Positions 46,707 to 59,702 of a stretch of DNA of 64,000 nt are shown piece after piece. The stretch comes from Panagrolaimus kolymaensis. Lineage: Eukaryota; Nematoda; Chromadorea; Rhabditida; Panagrolaimidae. The notes beneath the pieces were generated by a model, which was given only the letters and a program-made list of their open reading frames with translations, was not told the origin of the DNA and did not search any database. Location of the stretch: assembly GCA_028622995.1 (NCBI GenBank), contig JAJQJQ010000006.1, forward strand, positions 3,472,001 through 3,536,000. The letters run 5' to 3'. Both the position numbers and the translations under genes were made by a program. Numbering within the stretch: the stretch's first letter is position 1; each line of letters opens with the position of its first letter.

Positions 46707-49700
46707 CTAAACAATTTCACTAAGAATTTCTTGTCGTTCACTCTCGTCCAGCGAGAAGAGACGTTGTTTTCCATTTCGAGCAGTATATTTAGCACTTGTG
46801 AATCGATTTGGAGATGATATATCACGATTTCCTGCTGCATCCACATCAAGACCTTTGTACACAAGAACTTCAGCATCACTTTCAGCAATTTTTCTTCTAT
46901 GAATTTTGAAATCAGGTGTTCGTAAAGCTTTTGCAGTTGGTTTTCTAAAAAAAATAATGTATAAAAGATATATTCAAAATAAACAAAAGCTTACTTAAAA
47001 TTTTTCAAAAACAACGATGATGATACCACGGAAACAGACGACATTGCCATTGCAGCTGCGGCCATCCAAGGTTGAAGAGTAAAACCAAGAGGTCGAAAAA
47101 CTCCTGCAGCTATAGGAATGCCAATAGTATTATAAACAAGAGCAAAGAATAAATTAATTCGAATTCGTCGAACAGTTGATTTTGAGAGAATGATAGCACC
47201 GACAACATCGAGAAGATTATTTTTAACAAGAACAATGCCAGCTGATTCAATAGCAACATCAGATCCATTTGCAATTGCAATTCCAACATCAGCTTGAGCC
47301 AAAGCAGGTGAGTCGTTAACGCCATCACCAACCATTGCAACTTTATTCCCAAAAGCCTGAAAATATTATTTTTAGCATTTTGATAAAAAAAATGAAAAAA
47401 CTTACTTGAAGTTGTTTGATTTTATCTTTCTTTTGATTAGGCAAAACTTCAGCAAAAACTTCACGAATTCCAACTTTTTTTGCAGTTGCTTCAGCTGTTT
47501 TAGCATTATCACCAGTTAGAAGGACGACATGTTTTCCCATTTTATGAAGTGAATAAACCGCTAACATAGCTTCCGGTTTAACTTGATCAGCAATACTTAC
47601 AACAGCTGCAACTCTTCCATTAATTCCAATTAGAATAGCAATATTTCCTGATTGTCTCTCCATGGACATCACATTTGTAACTGTTGATGGAATAAAAACT
47701 CCATTGCTTGCAAGATAATGCTCATTACCAATAAACACGTTGTATTCAGGAGCACGATTCCAATTTTCACCCAAATTTTTTGTGGTTTCTAAAAAGTAAA
47801 AAATTAATAAATACATAGATTAAAGATAGGGGCATGTGTAACAAACCATCGACAAGAGGTGATAATTCAACTTGATGCTTTTCCAACTTCAATGTGCCTT
47901 GTTTTAATTCTGGACCATCAATTAAAGCCATATTTGATAGATTTGATACTAAACTTGTCGATAATACTGTTGATAGATCATTCACAATACCACTAACACC
48001 ACTTCCAGGTGAAACCAAAAATTGAGAAATAGTTGACCATTGAGTATTTCCAAGCAAATCTTTTGAAAAATTAACAATACTGCTTCCAATAGGGTGTTCA
48101 GAATTTGATTCGACGGATCCAGCAAGAGCACAAACAGATTTAAAGCTTAAAACATTTTGAGGAAGAGTTGCGTAAATTTTGATAACTCTTGGATGACCTT
48201 CTGTGATTGTTCCAGTTTTATCAAAGACGACAGTTTTAACTTTTTGAGTAATTTCAAGAGGTTCACCACCTTTGATAAGAATACCATTACGAGCTCCAAC
48301 ACCTGTACCAACCATAATTGCTGTTGGTGTAGCAAGACCAAGCGCACATGGACAAGCAATTGCGAGTACAGTAATTGCATATTCAAAGGCTCTTCGAATT
48401 ATATTTTCCCAATGATTATGATCAGTCTAAAAACAAAGTAAGCTATATAAAGTAGCAGTAAACACATCTAAAACGAACCTTCCCATTAGTTGAATCATTT
48501 CCATAAATCCCAATAAAGAGCCATACGATCAAAGTTATTGACGAAATACCAACAACAAATGGTACAAAATAACCAGCAAGTCGATCAGCATGATGTTGAA
48601 TTGGAGCTTTGGATGTTTGAGCTTCTTCGACGAGTCTTACAATTTGTGATAAAGTTGAATCTGCGCCAACATGGGTGGCTTTAACGATGACCATTCCAGA
48701 TTGATTAACAGAACCACCAATTACAGGATCACCAGGTTTTTTCATAACAGGCATAGATTCACCAGTAATAAATGATTCATCTGCAGAGCTTTTACCTTCT
48801 ATTACAATTCCATCAACAGCAACTTTTTCACCAGGCAAAACTTTGATTAAATCATTTCTTTGAACAAGTTCAATATCAATTCCGCGTTCGCTAAGAATAT
48901 TTCCACCAGCATCACGAGTGACTAAACGAGCTTCTTTTGCTTGCATTGACATAAGTTTTGATAGAGCTTCAGATGTTTTACCCTAAAATTATAAACGTTA
49001 ATAAATAAAAAAGGTTAACTGAACAAACTTTAGCTTTAAATTCCAACCATCTTCCAAGAGCAATAAAAACTAAAAGCATTGGTGGAACATCAAAGAAAGT
49101 CATTGGACTTGCTTCCCATCCTAACAAAATTGCGACGAAAAGGATGGTAACAGAATAAATATAAGCAATTGACGTTGCAAGCACCACTAGAACATCCATA
49201 TTTGCCGTACCATGACTTAAAGCTTTCCATGATTGAATATAAAAATGTCTTCCACCAAAGATTTGTACAGGCGTTGCAAGCAAAAAAAGCATAAAGTTAT
49301 CAAGAGAAAGAGCATTGACAAAAATTTTGTATTGCTTATTTCCATCACCAGGAGTATGAATAATCCAATGAAAATATATCATAATTGTCATAACAGGAAT
49401 GCCAAAAATAAGAGATACAAGAAATGATGATCGCCATTTGAGGATATCTTTTTCATGTGAAAGCCCTTTTAGTCTGTCGTCGTGAGTTGCAAGTTCTGCA
49501 GTGTAACCAAGGCTCTAAAAATTTTTTACGTTTACTATTTTCAGTAGAATTTAAACAAACCTCGATCAGCTCAATGATATCTCTTGGTCCAACTCCAGCT
49601 GGTACAAATTCCACTACAGCTGTATTTGATGGTAATGACACAGAGCATGTTTCAATTCCCCTTAAAGCCATAACATGACTTTCTATTCTTCGAGCACAGT

Positions 49701-50421
49701 TTGAAGTTGTCATTCCACCAATAGTTAAAGTTATTTTTGAATCATTATTCGTATTTTCTTCCATAAGAGTAGTTGGATAACCAAGATCATCGATAGCATC
49801 ACGAATTTCTGCTGGTGAAATAAAATTATCATCATACATTACTTCAGCTTTATGAAACATTAATGATACCACAACAGATTTGATTCCTTGAATTTGACCG
49901 ATATGCCTTTCAATATGTGCCACACAAGAAGCGCATGTCATTCCATCAACAGATAAAGCACATTTTTTGATTGATTCTGAAGTTGATGGAGAAGCTGGAG
50001 ATGGTTTTAGTTCTGTTTCTGGAAAGATAACAACAAAGTCATCGTTTTTTACTGCAACATAAGTGTCTTCTTCAACATCTGAAAGTTAACAAATTATTAG
50101 AGATGACAAAAGAGAAAAAAACAAGAAGCATACCTGTCTCGTTATCTAATTTACAATCAAATCCCATATCATCGATGGCTTCAGCAACTTTATTACCAGT
50201 CCATAGTGAAGAATCAAAAATGATGGTACCTGGAAATAACAAAGATAATATTAAATTGTTATAAAAATAATTAAAAGCTCACCTTTCTTTTCTTTCAATA
50301 AAACTTTAATCGACAAAATTCCATTTTGAGATCCAATATTTGATTCGATATTTTTCACACATGACATGCAAGTCATTCCTTCAATATTTACAACAGCTTT
50401 CTTCCTCCTTGATGGCACCAT
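46707..50421 (-). CDS. cua-1: Copper-transporting P1B ATPase, ATP7A/B type
   Basis: Moves Cu(I) into the secretory pathway and out of cells. Exons on the minus strand: 50421-50283, 50229-50134, 50078-49561, 49514-49029, 48982-48479, 48426-47847, 47788-47406, 47356-46995, 46944-46707; 1,101 aa. Three N-terminal heavy-metal-associated domains: [24 protein letters not shown], and [13 protein letters not shown], whose first Cys is Thr. Then the transmembrane core: TGES actuator, [11 protein letters not shown] (copper CPC), DKTGT phosphorylation site, SEHPIG (the Wilson-disease His), [11 protein letters not shown]. The C-terminus is 79 residues with no di-leucine visible by eye. Vertebrates have six metal domains, nematodes three, so the length is normal for the lineage. 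Confidence 0.95.
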
Positions 50422-52606
50422 ATTTTTGAATATCCTACAAAAACAATAGTCACGTAAAATTTGATGAATTCGATCAAAAGTTTCAAGTGAAATGAAAAAA
50501 ATGCAATGAAACAAAAAAACAATGAAAATTTTTGAATGTTTGTGGCGCGTCAAACCTTGAAACAAACTTGGGAAAAAAAAGAATGAACATTTCGCGTAAA
50601 CAAAAAAACCACAAAAATGTGATTAGAAAAATTGGAGATGAGTAAAGAGATGGAATTACGATCGACAAATGATAAAATAAACAATCAAAAAAAAGCAAAA
50701 TCAACAACAAATCTTTAAACTTTCACGCATTTTTTCAATTTTCTCCCTTTGATTAACCTTTAATTATTTTATCGAAAATGTTAACAGAGAAAGCATACAT
50801 AGATAGCAAAGCAATGTCAATGTCTTAAAACCGGTCTAGTTTATTACTAAAAAAAATAAATGAAAAGAGAGGAAAAAATGGAATAAAGAAAGTGAAATGG
50901 AGGAACGTCGTCAAATGGATGCAATGACGTGAATATTTCTTTTTTAGCCATGTCTTCGTTTCTGAGCAGCTTCTTCCTCCGCAAAAAAAAAAATGCTGAA
51001 GATGGAGAAGACACTTACATGACTTTGGCAAAAACGATGGCTTCGCCAAATGCTGATGTTTCTGCGCAAAAAAAAGAAATTACATAGACGTTGCATTTCT
51101 TCGCAGAGGTTTTTTTTGTTTCACTCATACATACATATTTTCTATGATGAAAGAAAGCAATGTTTCAGTTTCAGTTTTAGAAGAAAAAATATTTTGTGTT
51201 CGTGTTTTTTCTTTTGCTCGTACGTTTTTTTCTTTTTTATGAAAAAATGTTTGGTGGTTGCGTTAAAAGAACAGATTTTGGTAATTGGAAATTGTAAATT
51301 TATGCCGCTAAAAAAATTATGACTTAAATCCATCTTTTATTTCTGAAACTTTAAGCTTATCCCTTTTTTTCACTTTATTTATTATTCCTTGCTCTGTGGT
51401 TGAAGTCCATGGTTTTATTCTTAATAACAACAAATTCATCCAAGGTTTAAAAAATATTACTTACTGTTGGATTTAGAAGCAGCAATTCATAAAATATTAA
51501 GAAAAACTATTCTCGGATTTTTAAATTGTAAACGTATTTTTCAAGTTTAAAAAACTTTTCAAATGGACGATGATGATGAATCAAAAACAATTTGTTGTTT
51601 CTCAAACAAACAAAAAAAAACAACAAAAGAAAGGAAAAAATGGAATAAGCAAGGAACTAATGCATTTTATTGTTAGCACATAATATTTGATGAATACAGT
51701 TTTGACAATGAAAAAAGGAAATAACACGATTCAAGCAAGCAATTGAAGTTTATCGTTCTATGAAGCCTTGCTAGCTAGCCGCCGTGGCGGATGATAACGA
51801 TAAAGGTACAATAAAAAAAGAAAGGGAAAAAAACAGACAAAAATTAAAGTTTTTTCTCTCTAATGTTTCTGAGACTTTAAAATGCAATTAATTCGAGACA
51901 AATCATACAATAAAGAAAAGTGATAAGATTTTTTTTGGAAGGAGGACACTTTCAATTCCAAAAAAAGCTGAAATTATGATTGGGTTTTTTTTATAAAAGA
52001 AAATATTTGGACAAAGTCTCAAAATATTTACTAAACATTTTGTTAGACTTCCATAGAGGAATGAGCTAAGAATAAAATATATTTTGTGCTTGCTAAAAAG
52101 ATTTTAGCTTGCAAGCCATAAACTAGAAACTAGAAACTATGAAACGAAACGTTTTTTACCATTAAATAACTGTTTTTCGCCAAAATAGTTTGTAAAAGGA
52201 CAAAAACAATAAACTCACTCATCAAAAAGTAAATATTTTACTGAAATTTCTGCAGCTTTGAATTTGCGATGAATAAATTTTCGATATTGTATCAATCTAT
52301 CATTCCGGAATCTTATTGGTTCATAGGGATTCCAATATGTGAATGTCCCAAAAGTTTTCATAGTTTCTTACTGCTTTTTCTAAAACATGAGATTACTATA
52401 ACAACTTTTTTACAATGTAACACAAAAATTTCATAAAAAATGAAGCATCAACAAAATCTTTTAGCTATCAATTTCAATTCATTACAAAGAAATGTTAAAC
52501 AAGCTGACAATTTCCCAAAATAATTCACATTTATTTCACTTTCAAAAAATGTCAAAAACATAAACATGATGAGATGAAAATTATTTAGAAGAAAAGTATG
52601 TATTAA
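50422..52606. other. Intergenic region, 2.2 kb
   Basis: AT-rich spacer upstream of the copper ATPase. A CTAGCTAGC palindrome adjoins CCGCCGTGGCGG near 51775-51793. Short open frames at 50825-51322 overlap on both strands and lack support. No gene seen. Confidence 0.4.
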
Positions 52607-53346
52607 TTATGCAGCAGAAATAGCTGATTGTCCAGCTCCAGTAGCACCAGTTGCGCCAGTTGCACCACCATTTGCGCCAGTAGCACCAGTACCACCAACA
52701 CTTACAGCAGATTGACCTCCACCAGCTACAGGTTGAATAGGAACAGTATGATCATCTTCTTTATTGACATTTTCATTATTTATTGTAAATTCTTTCATTG
52801 GTTGATTTTTTGCTTTTTGACTTGGAAGTTTACGTTTCATATTTTTCATGTATTCATCATTCTTTGCTCCAACCACATCTTCATCTTCTTCAATAGATTC
52901 AATATCTTCTGGTGCTAAAAATGCAAACACATTAAAGATAATTCAAAGTTATATCAGCGGACAAAAAAAGCTTTTAGGGAGCAAGAGTATCACTTCCAAT
53001 ACGAATTTTAACTAAACAAAAACTTACTTGGATCACGTTGAAGTGGTTTGGTAGCCATTACAATCATAATAATAACATTAATTATAATAGGTAATACTGC
53101 CAAAATTACGACGAGAACAGCAGCCAAAATAATACCAGCGGTCTTATCACCTGGAGTTAGAGCATAAAATTCATTGTAATTATCTTTCTGAAAAACAAAA
53201 CAAATGTATGTAAGCTTTTATGAAAAATATAAACAACAACTTACGGTACAATTTTCTTTGTAGATTTGATTTTTTGAACAATCTAAAGCACCAAAGACAC
53301 TTAAAGTTTTTGCCAGAAGAAGAAGTAATAAAATTTTAATAAACAT
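52607..53346 (-). CDS. Small single-pass membrane protein with an acidic tail and GATGA repeats
   Basis: No family recognised. Exons on the minus strand 53346-53245, 53187-53028, 52914-52607; 189 aa. Predicted parts: signal peptide (residues 1-19), short luminal segment with two Cys, a transmembrane segment at about residues 45-75 (GIILAAVLVVILAVLPIIIN), then an acidic cytoplasmic tail (EDIESIEEDEDVV), a basic stretch (NMKRKLPSQKAKN) and a low-complexity end of Gly-Ala-Thr repeats. Type I orientation is inferred. Confidence 0.65.
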
Positions 53347-54327
53347 ATTTTTTCAATTGCGGCGGCTATTTTCTTTTCGTTGTTGAAGACAGAATCAAGC
53401 AAGAAGCATTCGAATTTACAAAAGAATGTTAGTTTTTTTTGTTGTGATGACTTTTTTTTTTTTCTCATCATCAAAATTTTATGCAAAAAAATATGCATAT
53501 TTGTTTTCGTTGCAAATGAATGGGATTTTTTTGGGTTGTGAAAATTCCAACATGTTTTCAAAATTTGATTCATAATCTATTCGATGGCTTTAAACTTTAT
53601 CCTTGTTTTTTACAAATTTTGCTCCATTTATTTTTCTGGAACTCCACGTTTTTTTGTGTTTTGCAAACTTTGTTGTTTTTTTCCTTTAAACCTTCCCGAG
53701 GTTAAAGAATGTTATGCTTTTTTTCATTTTCTAATTTTATATTACTCCAACCAATAACAACAGGTGACCGACCATCTTTTCTTGTTTTGTTTTCTGCTAT
53801 CTTTGTTGCAGTTGCACTGAATTAACTTTTGTTCTTATCCGTCATTAATTATCCCAAACATTTTAAAGCTATTCACATTATATTTTTTAAGAAACAATAA
53901 AGATTTTTTTGCTGTTGCTCTTTGAGTACTTTGAAATAAAAAAGCAACTGTGGCGATCAAGAAGAATGATCACCTTTAGCAGCGGCAAGAACATGTGCTT
54001 TTTAGAAAAAATATGAAGGTAAAAAAAGCAGAATTTTTAAAAAATAAAATGACTTTTAAAATATTTGAAGAAGATAAAAATAGCTTACCTCTACAGATAT
54101 TTACAGCAAGATTTTTTTTCATAAATGCATCGTAAATACGATCTTTTTTTTTTGCAATTTCGTTTTTCAAGAAATGTTTAGTATTAAAAAAGGATATATT
54201 TTGGAAGGATTTATGGACATTGTTACAAGATTTTAGAAAACAAAATCGGGAGATGCAAGAAGATGATGCTTAGTAACAATAAAGACGAAGATGTTATTAT
54301 GGTGCTAGATTCCTTTATATTTAAAAT
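53347..54327. other. Intergenic region
   Basis: AT-rich, about 0.97 kb. Its last eight bases (54320-54327, TTTAAAAT) form one copy of the target duplication of the following element. No gene supported. Confidence 0.4.
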
Positions 54328-56405
54328 CACACATGGGCATTGGGTACCTTTGGGTACCTTTTCAGGTACCTTATAGGCAGCAGGCAGCATGAGATTTTGG
54401 AGATAGACAGCAAGCAAAACAAGAAAAAAATAAAAAAAAATTTAGAAAAAAGGGTGTAAATGAGAGAAAGTAATAAAAAAAAAGACGAAAGAAAAAAGAA
54501 AAAAAAAGGGAAAAGAAGAAAGAAAAGGAAGATGGAATATAAATTAATAATGTGCTCTTTTACCTTTATATTATTTAAAGGCATGAGGCTTGCTGCCTAT
54601 GATTTCTTCTTAGGCATCAATGCTGCTGTATAGGAATATTTTTAATAGACGGCTGTTAGTGCTGTCTATGAATTAATTCAAAGACAGCAATGGTTTCTGA
54701 ATTTTAACAAAATGTTAAAACGCACCGTTTGCTGCCTATTAATTTATTTTAAGGCAGCCATGTTTTAAGGCTTTGGATTTATTTAAAAATTGGATTTGCT
54801 GCTGCCTTTAACTTGTTTAAAGGCAGCAATGATTGCTACACGCGCTTTCAGTGATAAGCAGCATTTTATTGAATCATGAAGCCAAAAATATAAACTATCT
54901 AAAACTTTTTTTGACACGTTTACGAGTAATTTTTTTACTTAGAAGTATGAACAAATTTAAGTTTTTTTTAAATATTCAAGTGATTTCATTTGCTTTCATA
55001 CATTAAAAGGAACTTCTTTACTTTGAGCACTCCCGCCTTTGAAATTTTTTTTCGTTTTTCTCTCTGGAAATTTGCATTTGAAAATTTTTGTAGTATGTAT
55101 AATAAGAGAGCAAAAATAATATTTTAGAGAAATTGATTAATTGTAAATTGTGATTCACAATTAGGTTTTAAAAAAATTTACGATTTCCAAAGAATATCAT
55201 AAGATGGAGTAATGCGGTTGCCAAGAACTTAAAAATTTTCTTAATTTTTATTTTCTACTAATAGCTTAAATTATTAAAGTCGTGGTAATATCCAAATTTT
55301 TTTTCGAAAAGTAATATACAATATTTATTTACGTCTCGAAATTATGGTACTCCAGCTTTTTGAAAAGTTGCTTTTTGGATAAGGTTTTAATTAAAGAAAT
55401 AATTTAAACGAAAGTTATGAAAGTTTAAAAAAGGGTTGGTGTAGTTTTGAGTACATACTCCTTCTTCTTTGGATTAGACTATATCCGTGTTAGAAGAAAA
55501 TCTGAAATTTTAATAATTCTTGTAAAATTGTTCTATGTACTTTTGAATGGTCTAAACTAAAAATGATTCTCATCTAACAGCTATACTCTTTATTGATTAA
55601 AGTTAAATCGAAAAATGCAAATGTTAAATGAAGCATTTATTTTTTTACTAATAAAGCAAGCTGAACAATATCTAAATTACTAACTTTTCTTTAATATTTA
55701 CGAAAACATAATTATTTCTTTTTTAACAAAAAGTTTTATAATTTATTTATTGTTATTAAGAAATTCTTAAAATTTTTCAAATATTTTATGAGCTACTATT
55801 TAACGATTTTTAAAATCGAATTGATTCTATTCGCTTTTTAATTTTCCAGTTTATTGATGATTTTTCTCAATCACCGTATGTAAATTACGGCAAAGACAAA
55901 ACTTTTAGTTGCTCCATCAAGCTTTCCAAACTTGATTAATATTTGTGAAAAAGAAAATGAGATCTGAATTTTTTTTATCTCGAATAACTCGGCCATATAA
56001 TTTAAATTGAATGACTAATAGATAACTAAACCAACTTTTTAAAACCAGTAAATCACAAGTTTCTGAAGACTCTAAAAATAAAAAATAATTAAAATTCTTT
56101 AGCTTTGCAAAGAGCTAAATGATATTAAAAAAAATATTAAATACGTTTAACTAATTTTTCTTCAGCTTTTAAAGATTATTAAGTTAGAAGGATTTTAGAT
56201 GCAAAATGATTATAAACTTTAAAAAAAATAAAAAGTCTAGCATGCCGATTTTCGATTTTTAAAGTCGCAAAATTAGAAAATTGGGGGTGAGTTAAATTGC
56301 CCAATATGAGAAAAAGAAATTAAGAAAAAAGCACAGGGAGAACCCTTTGCTCATTTATAGGCAGCAAAATTTTCAAAATCTAAGGTACCTATACGCCCAT
56401 GTGTG
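54328..56405. mobile_element. 2.08-kb DNA-transposon-like element with 8-bp target duplication and hairpin array
   Basis: TTTAAAAT lies directly before and after the element (54320-54327, 56406-56413). The terminal inverted repeat starts CACACATGGGC, and both ends carry subterminal GGTACCTT units and GCTGCCTAT/ATAGGCAGC motifs. An 8-bp duplication suggests hAT, although the CACAC start differs from CAGGG/CAGTG elements. I find no long open frame, so no transposase. Inside its left half lies a tandem hairpin array (see the repeat entry). GC is low apart from the ends. Confidence 0.85.
54592..54870. repeat. Four tandem 70-bp units, each starting with a hairpin
   Basis: Hairpins start at 54592, 54661, 54731 and 54801, a period of 69-70 bp. 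Each has 7-bp arms of GCTGCCT (or GCTGTCT) and AGGCAGC (or AGACAGC) with a 13-14-nt AT-rich loop, followed by AATG/CATG. In unit 2 both arms carry compensating changes (GCTGTCT/AGACAGC), so pairing is preserved. Sequence between the hairpins has diverged. Confidence 0.75.
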
Positions 56406-56413
56406 TTTAAAAT

Positions 56414-57451
56414 GTTCAAAGAACAAATAAAAATATTCTCCATTCATCTGTTTGTTTCTCAATTAACCTTTTTGTCATCATTTTTATTTTAAATTTTAAA
56501 ATTTCAACAATTACAAATCCAAAAAAATGATCCCTCGACTTTGCTCAATTGAAATTTTACTCAATGCTTTTCTTTTTCATCAGATCATTCCATCGCAATT
56601 TTTTTTCAATCAACACATGACTTCCGGCAGCAAAGAAAATGAAGAAAAAAGAAACTTGCTCAGTATTTTGCTTTACCTAATTTTCCACTAAAGCACGTTG
56701 TATTTTATTGTTTTTGTCTGAAAGATCTAAAATGCTTTCTTCCAAATGCCGTTGGCCATACTTTTAATCGTAAAGCTTTGCAAAGCAAAAGTTATAGCTG
56801 CAATCCAACAATCAACAGCTGCCTGAAGCATTTTCAATCTTTCCTCCAAAAAATCATCATCACATTAAAAAAGCGTGAGCTTCCAAAAGATTCTTCTTTT
56901 TTTATCGAATTTTTTTGTTTTGAGTAAAAAAAGCATTTGTTCTTTGTTCGTCAGCATTTTTTTACTTTCAAAAAGCAAAATCTTATTTTTGCTACGTTCA
57001 TTGCTTTCATAATAAACACACATCGTAAAAGTGCACATACAAAGATAACAAAATTTTTCATTTCAAAATAAAAATATTTTATCAAAAAGATTTGATAAAA
57101 AGATCCAAAATTTAAATAATTTTTTTAGCTCATCCATTTTAACATTGTTTTCTTCAACAAGTCGTCGGAGGTGTCCTAAAGTAAAATAATCATCGCTGAA
57201 AGTTCAAATAATGGAGTAAACGAGAAAGGAAAGAACATAAATAAAGAATGGATGCTGTTACGTTGAGCAACCGACAGCGAGAGTGATGCACTTTTTTTGC
57301 TTTAAATAAAATTAGTTTTTTTTGTAAAAATAGAAAATTATCAGAAAATGTATTTAGTCTCAAAAATAAAAAAATCTTTATTTCAAGTACACCATACATA
57401 CATTTATAAACATATTAATATAATTAAAAGTAAAACTGAAGCAGATTTTCT
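56414..57451. other. Intergenic region
   Basis: AT-rich, 1.0 kb, between the element and the 3' end of the four-span membrane protein gene. No gene seen. Confidence 0.4.
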
Positions 57452-58273
57452 TTAGCATTGTACAAATCTTCTTTGTTCATGTTGGTTGAGATCATTAAAA
57501 TAAATATAGCATTTGAAGACAGCATGAATGGCCCAAAATACATAAATTGTTTCAAAAAAGCAGAAAGCAAGAAAACCAGATGTGATACCAAGTTTAGTTG
57601 AATCAAATGTGCTGCCATAATTTGTAGGACTTTCATAAGGTTTTTCATTTATTCTATCATTTCTTTGATTACCATAATTACCATAATTACCACCATAACC
57701 ATTATAACCACTATAGCGACGATATCTTCCATGAGAAGAATACTCACTGTTGAGGTAAACAATAGCAAAAATTGAGAAAGCATACACAGCACCAAGAAAC
57801 ATAAGTCGAAATACCATATATGGAACCAAAAAGCCTCCTTTCTTAGTAGCCATACCAATGGCAAGTGAGATTATAACAATAATAGTTAAAGGCATAGTAA
57901 CACCATAAGAGGAATATGAAATTGATTCTCCATTGAAAATAAGGAAAATTCCAAGTCCTGTAAAAGCTAGAATACCGAGTATTTCAATGGTAAGAGTTCC
58001 ATTTTTAGCATGCATACATCCACAGCAACATTTATATTTTGGATCATTAGCATTGAATTGGTTGTTTAGAAAGGGAGCAGCAGTAGCTCGATAATTTACG
58101 GCAATTGGAACACCAGCAGCAGGTACAGCAATTGGAAAACCAGCAACAGGTTCATTTCCATTTGTAACGACAAAAGGTTCATTTCCCTTTGGAGCACCAG
58201 TATGATCATTTGTAACACCAGCAGCAGGTTGATTTTGAGGTGGAATAAAATTTGATGGAGAAGGTTCAGCCAT
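57452..58273 (-). CDS. Four-pass membrane protein, nematode-type, family not assigned
   Basis: A single exon of 273 aa from the ATG at 58273 (an upstream in-frame ATG at 58366 adds a hydrophobic stretch that looks non-coding). The N-terminal ~100 residues are Pro/Ala/Asn-rich, then KYKCCCGCMHAKNGTLTIE leads into the first membrane span. Four hydrophobic spans follow at about residues 97-120, 131-152, 163-187 and 232-258, and a Tyr/Gly/Asn-rich loop (GYNGYGGNYGNYGNQ) lies between spans 3 and 4. The CCCGCMH...GT start recalls nematode LAPTM-like or DUF7027-type proteins, which is only a resemblance. C-terminal sorting signals were not identified. Confidence 0.75.
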   Translation of the reverse strand: MAEPSPSNFIPPQNQPAAGVTNDHTGAPKGNEPFVVTNGNEPVAGFPIAVPAAGVPIAVNYRATAAPFLNNQFNANDPKYKCCCGCMHAKNGTLTIEILGILAFTGLGIFLIFNGESISYSSYGVTMPLTIIVIISLAIGMATKKGGFLVPYMVFRLMFLGAVYAFSIFAIVYLNSEYSSHGRYRRYSGYNGYGGNYGNYGNQRNDRINEKPYESPTNYGSTFDSTKLGITSGFLAFCFFETIYVFWAIHAVFKCYIYFNDLNQHEQRRFVQC

Positions 58274-59702
58274 TTTGACGATGAAAGACGACGAGCACGA
58301 GAAAGTGTTAAACGGTGAATGAATAAAATTTTGAACAAAATGCTTTCGAAAAAAAGAAAGAAGCAATTATGCAAATTTTGCATGATTCGAGTTTTTCAAA
58401 CAACAACAAAAATGAATCTTCGTTTGCTTGAGAAAAAAAAATTGTCTAATCCCATTTCGATTTCTCAAATTATTTTTCCGATATTTTTGGAGAGAAAATT
58501 ATGATCAGAAAAGAAATTACTTGCATTTCTTGCATCTAAAATTTCTCCTTCTATTTAATTTTTACAGTAGTGGCAATTTTTAATGATCGCGATATTTTCT
58601 TTTTTTCCAATGCATTTTTTAATGTTTGCTATTTGCTATATTTTGCAGCAAATTCTTCTGAATTTAAAGTTTCAATTTATTTGCCAAAATGAAAAAAAAT
58701 CTTTCAAATTTATTTTTGCCAATTTTTTTTAAAACTTTTATTTAGTTTCCACATGTTTGATTTTTAAAAGAAGAAAAAAATCACCTTTGTGTTATTTTAA
58801 AAAAGTAAGCAGCCGTTGTTGGCAATAGCAATATGCTTTTTTCTTTTTTTATTACCTTTTCCATATTGATTGTCATCAATTTTATTTAATAATGAGAGAG
58901 ATCAAAAAAGCTTGCTAAAAAAATTCTCTTCCAAAAAATCTGCTTTTTTTTTATTTCACAGTTGTTTCAGGAATAAAAAAATTTTTGTTGGAAAAAATAA
59001 AAGAATTTTTTTTCGGGGGCGCAATGTTCTCGGGAAAGGAATAATGAAAGCTGATGGCTGCTGCCAAAGAGATAAAGTTGCTTTGATTTCTTTTTCTTCT
59101 TCTTACCGCCTCCACAAACAGAGATATATGCATTTTAAAAAGTCAAAAGCTTGGATCTTGAGCTTTAAAATAAAAAAGTTTTGCCATTTTGTTGTTTCCG
59201 AATTGAGCACATCGCCGTTGGAAACAAAAGAATGAAAGAAGAAAATGATCCATTGGTGGGCAGAAATAATTTTCTTTTCTCCATCTCCTGGATATTCGAC
59301 CACGCCTTTAAAAACACAATTGCCTTTTGTTGTTTCTTGAAGAAGCAGCATCCATCGAAAAAAATAAGTTAAAGCTTTAGTCAATCCAGTTTTATTCATT
59401 GTTAAATCATTGTAGCAGCTTCAGGGCATACCTTTTTTTAAAACCATGATTATTTTAAGAGGTTAAAAAGTTTTTGAAAATTACATTTTAGTGATTTTCG
59501 AAAGTCATAAGTTAGATTTTTTTTGCCCATCTTTCAAGTATTATCTTTCAATAATAGTTGATACTTTTGAGCTTTTTGTTTTAGAAAAAAATATCGTGTT
59601 TTGCTTCGTTCTATTTTTTTTGTTGCCTTTCATTGATAATGGTAATTATTTGAATTTATTTTTTTAGTTTATCCCCCAAACAAAAAGCACGCAAAATTAA
59701 GG
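58274..59702. other. Intergenic region upstream of the myosin gene
   Basis: 1.4 kb, AT-rich, between two divergent genes. An acceptor-like TTTTTTTAG ends near 59668, about 35 nt before the myosin ATG. No additional gene seen. Confidence 0.4.

Noticed and set aside
58274..58366. Upstream in-frame ATG for the four-span protein (adds 31 residues).
   Set aside because: The extension (Phe/Ser-rich, in a leader-like region) lacks the composition of the protein, and the ATG at 58273 begins a plausible Pro-rich N-terminus; left open, but the shorter start is preferred.
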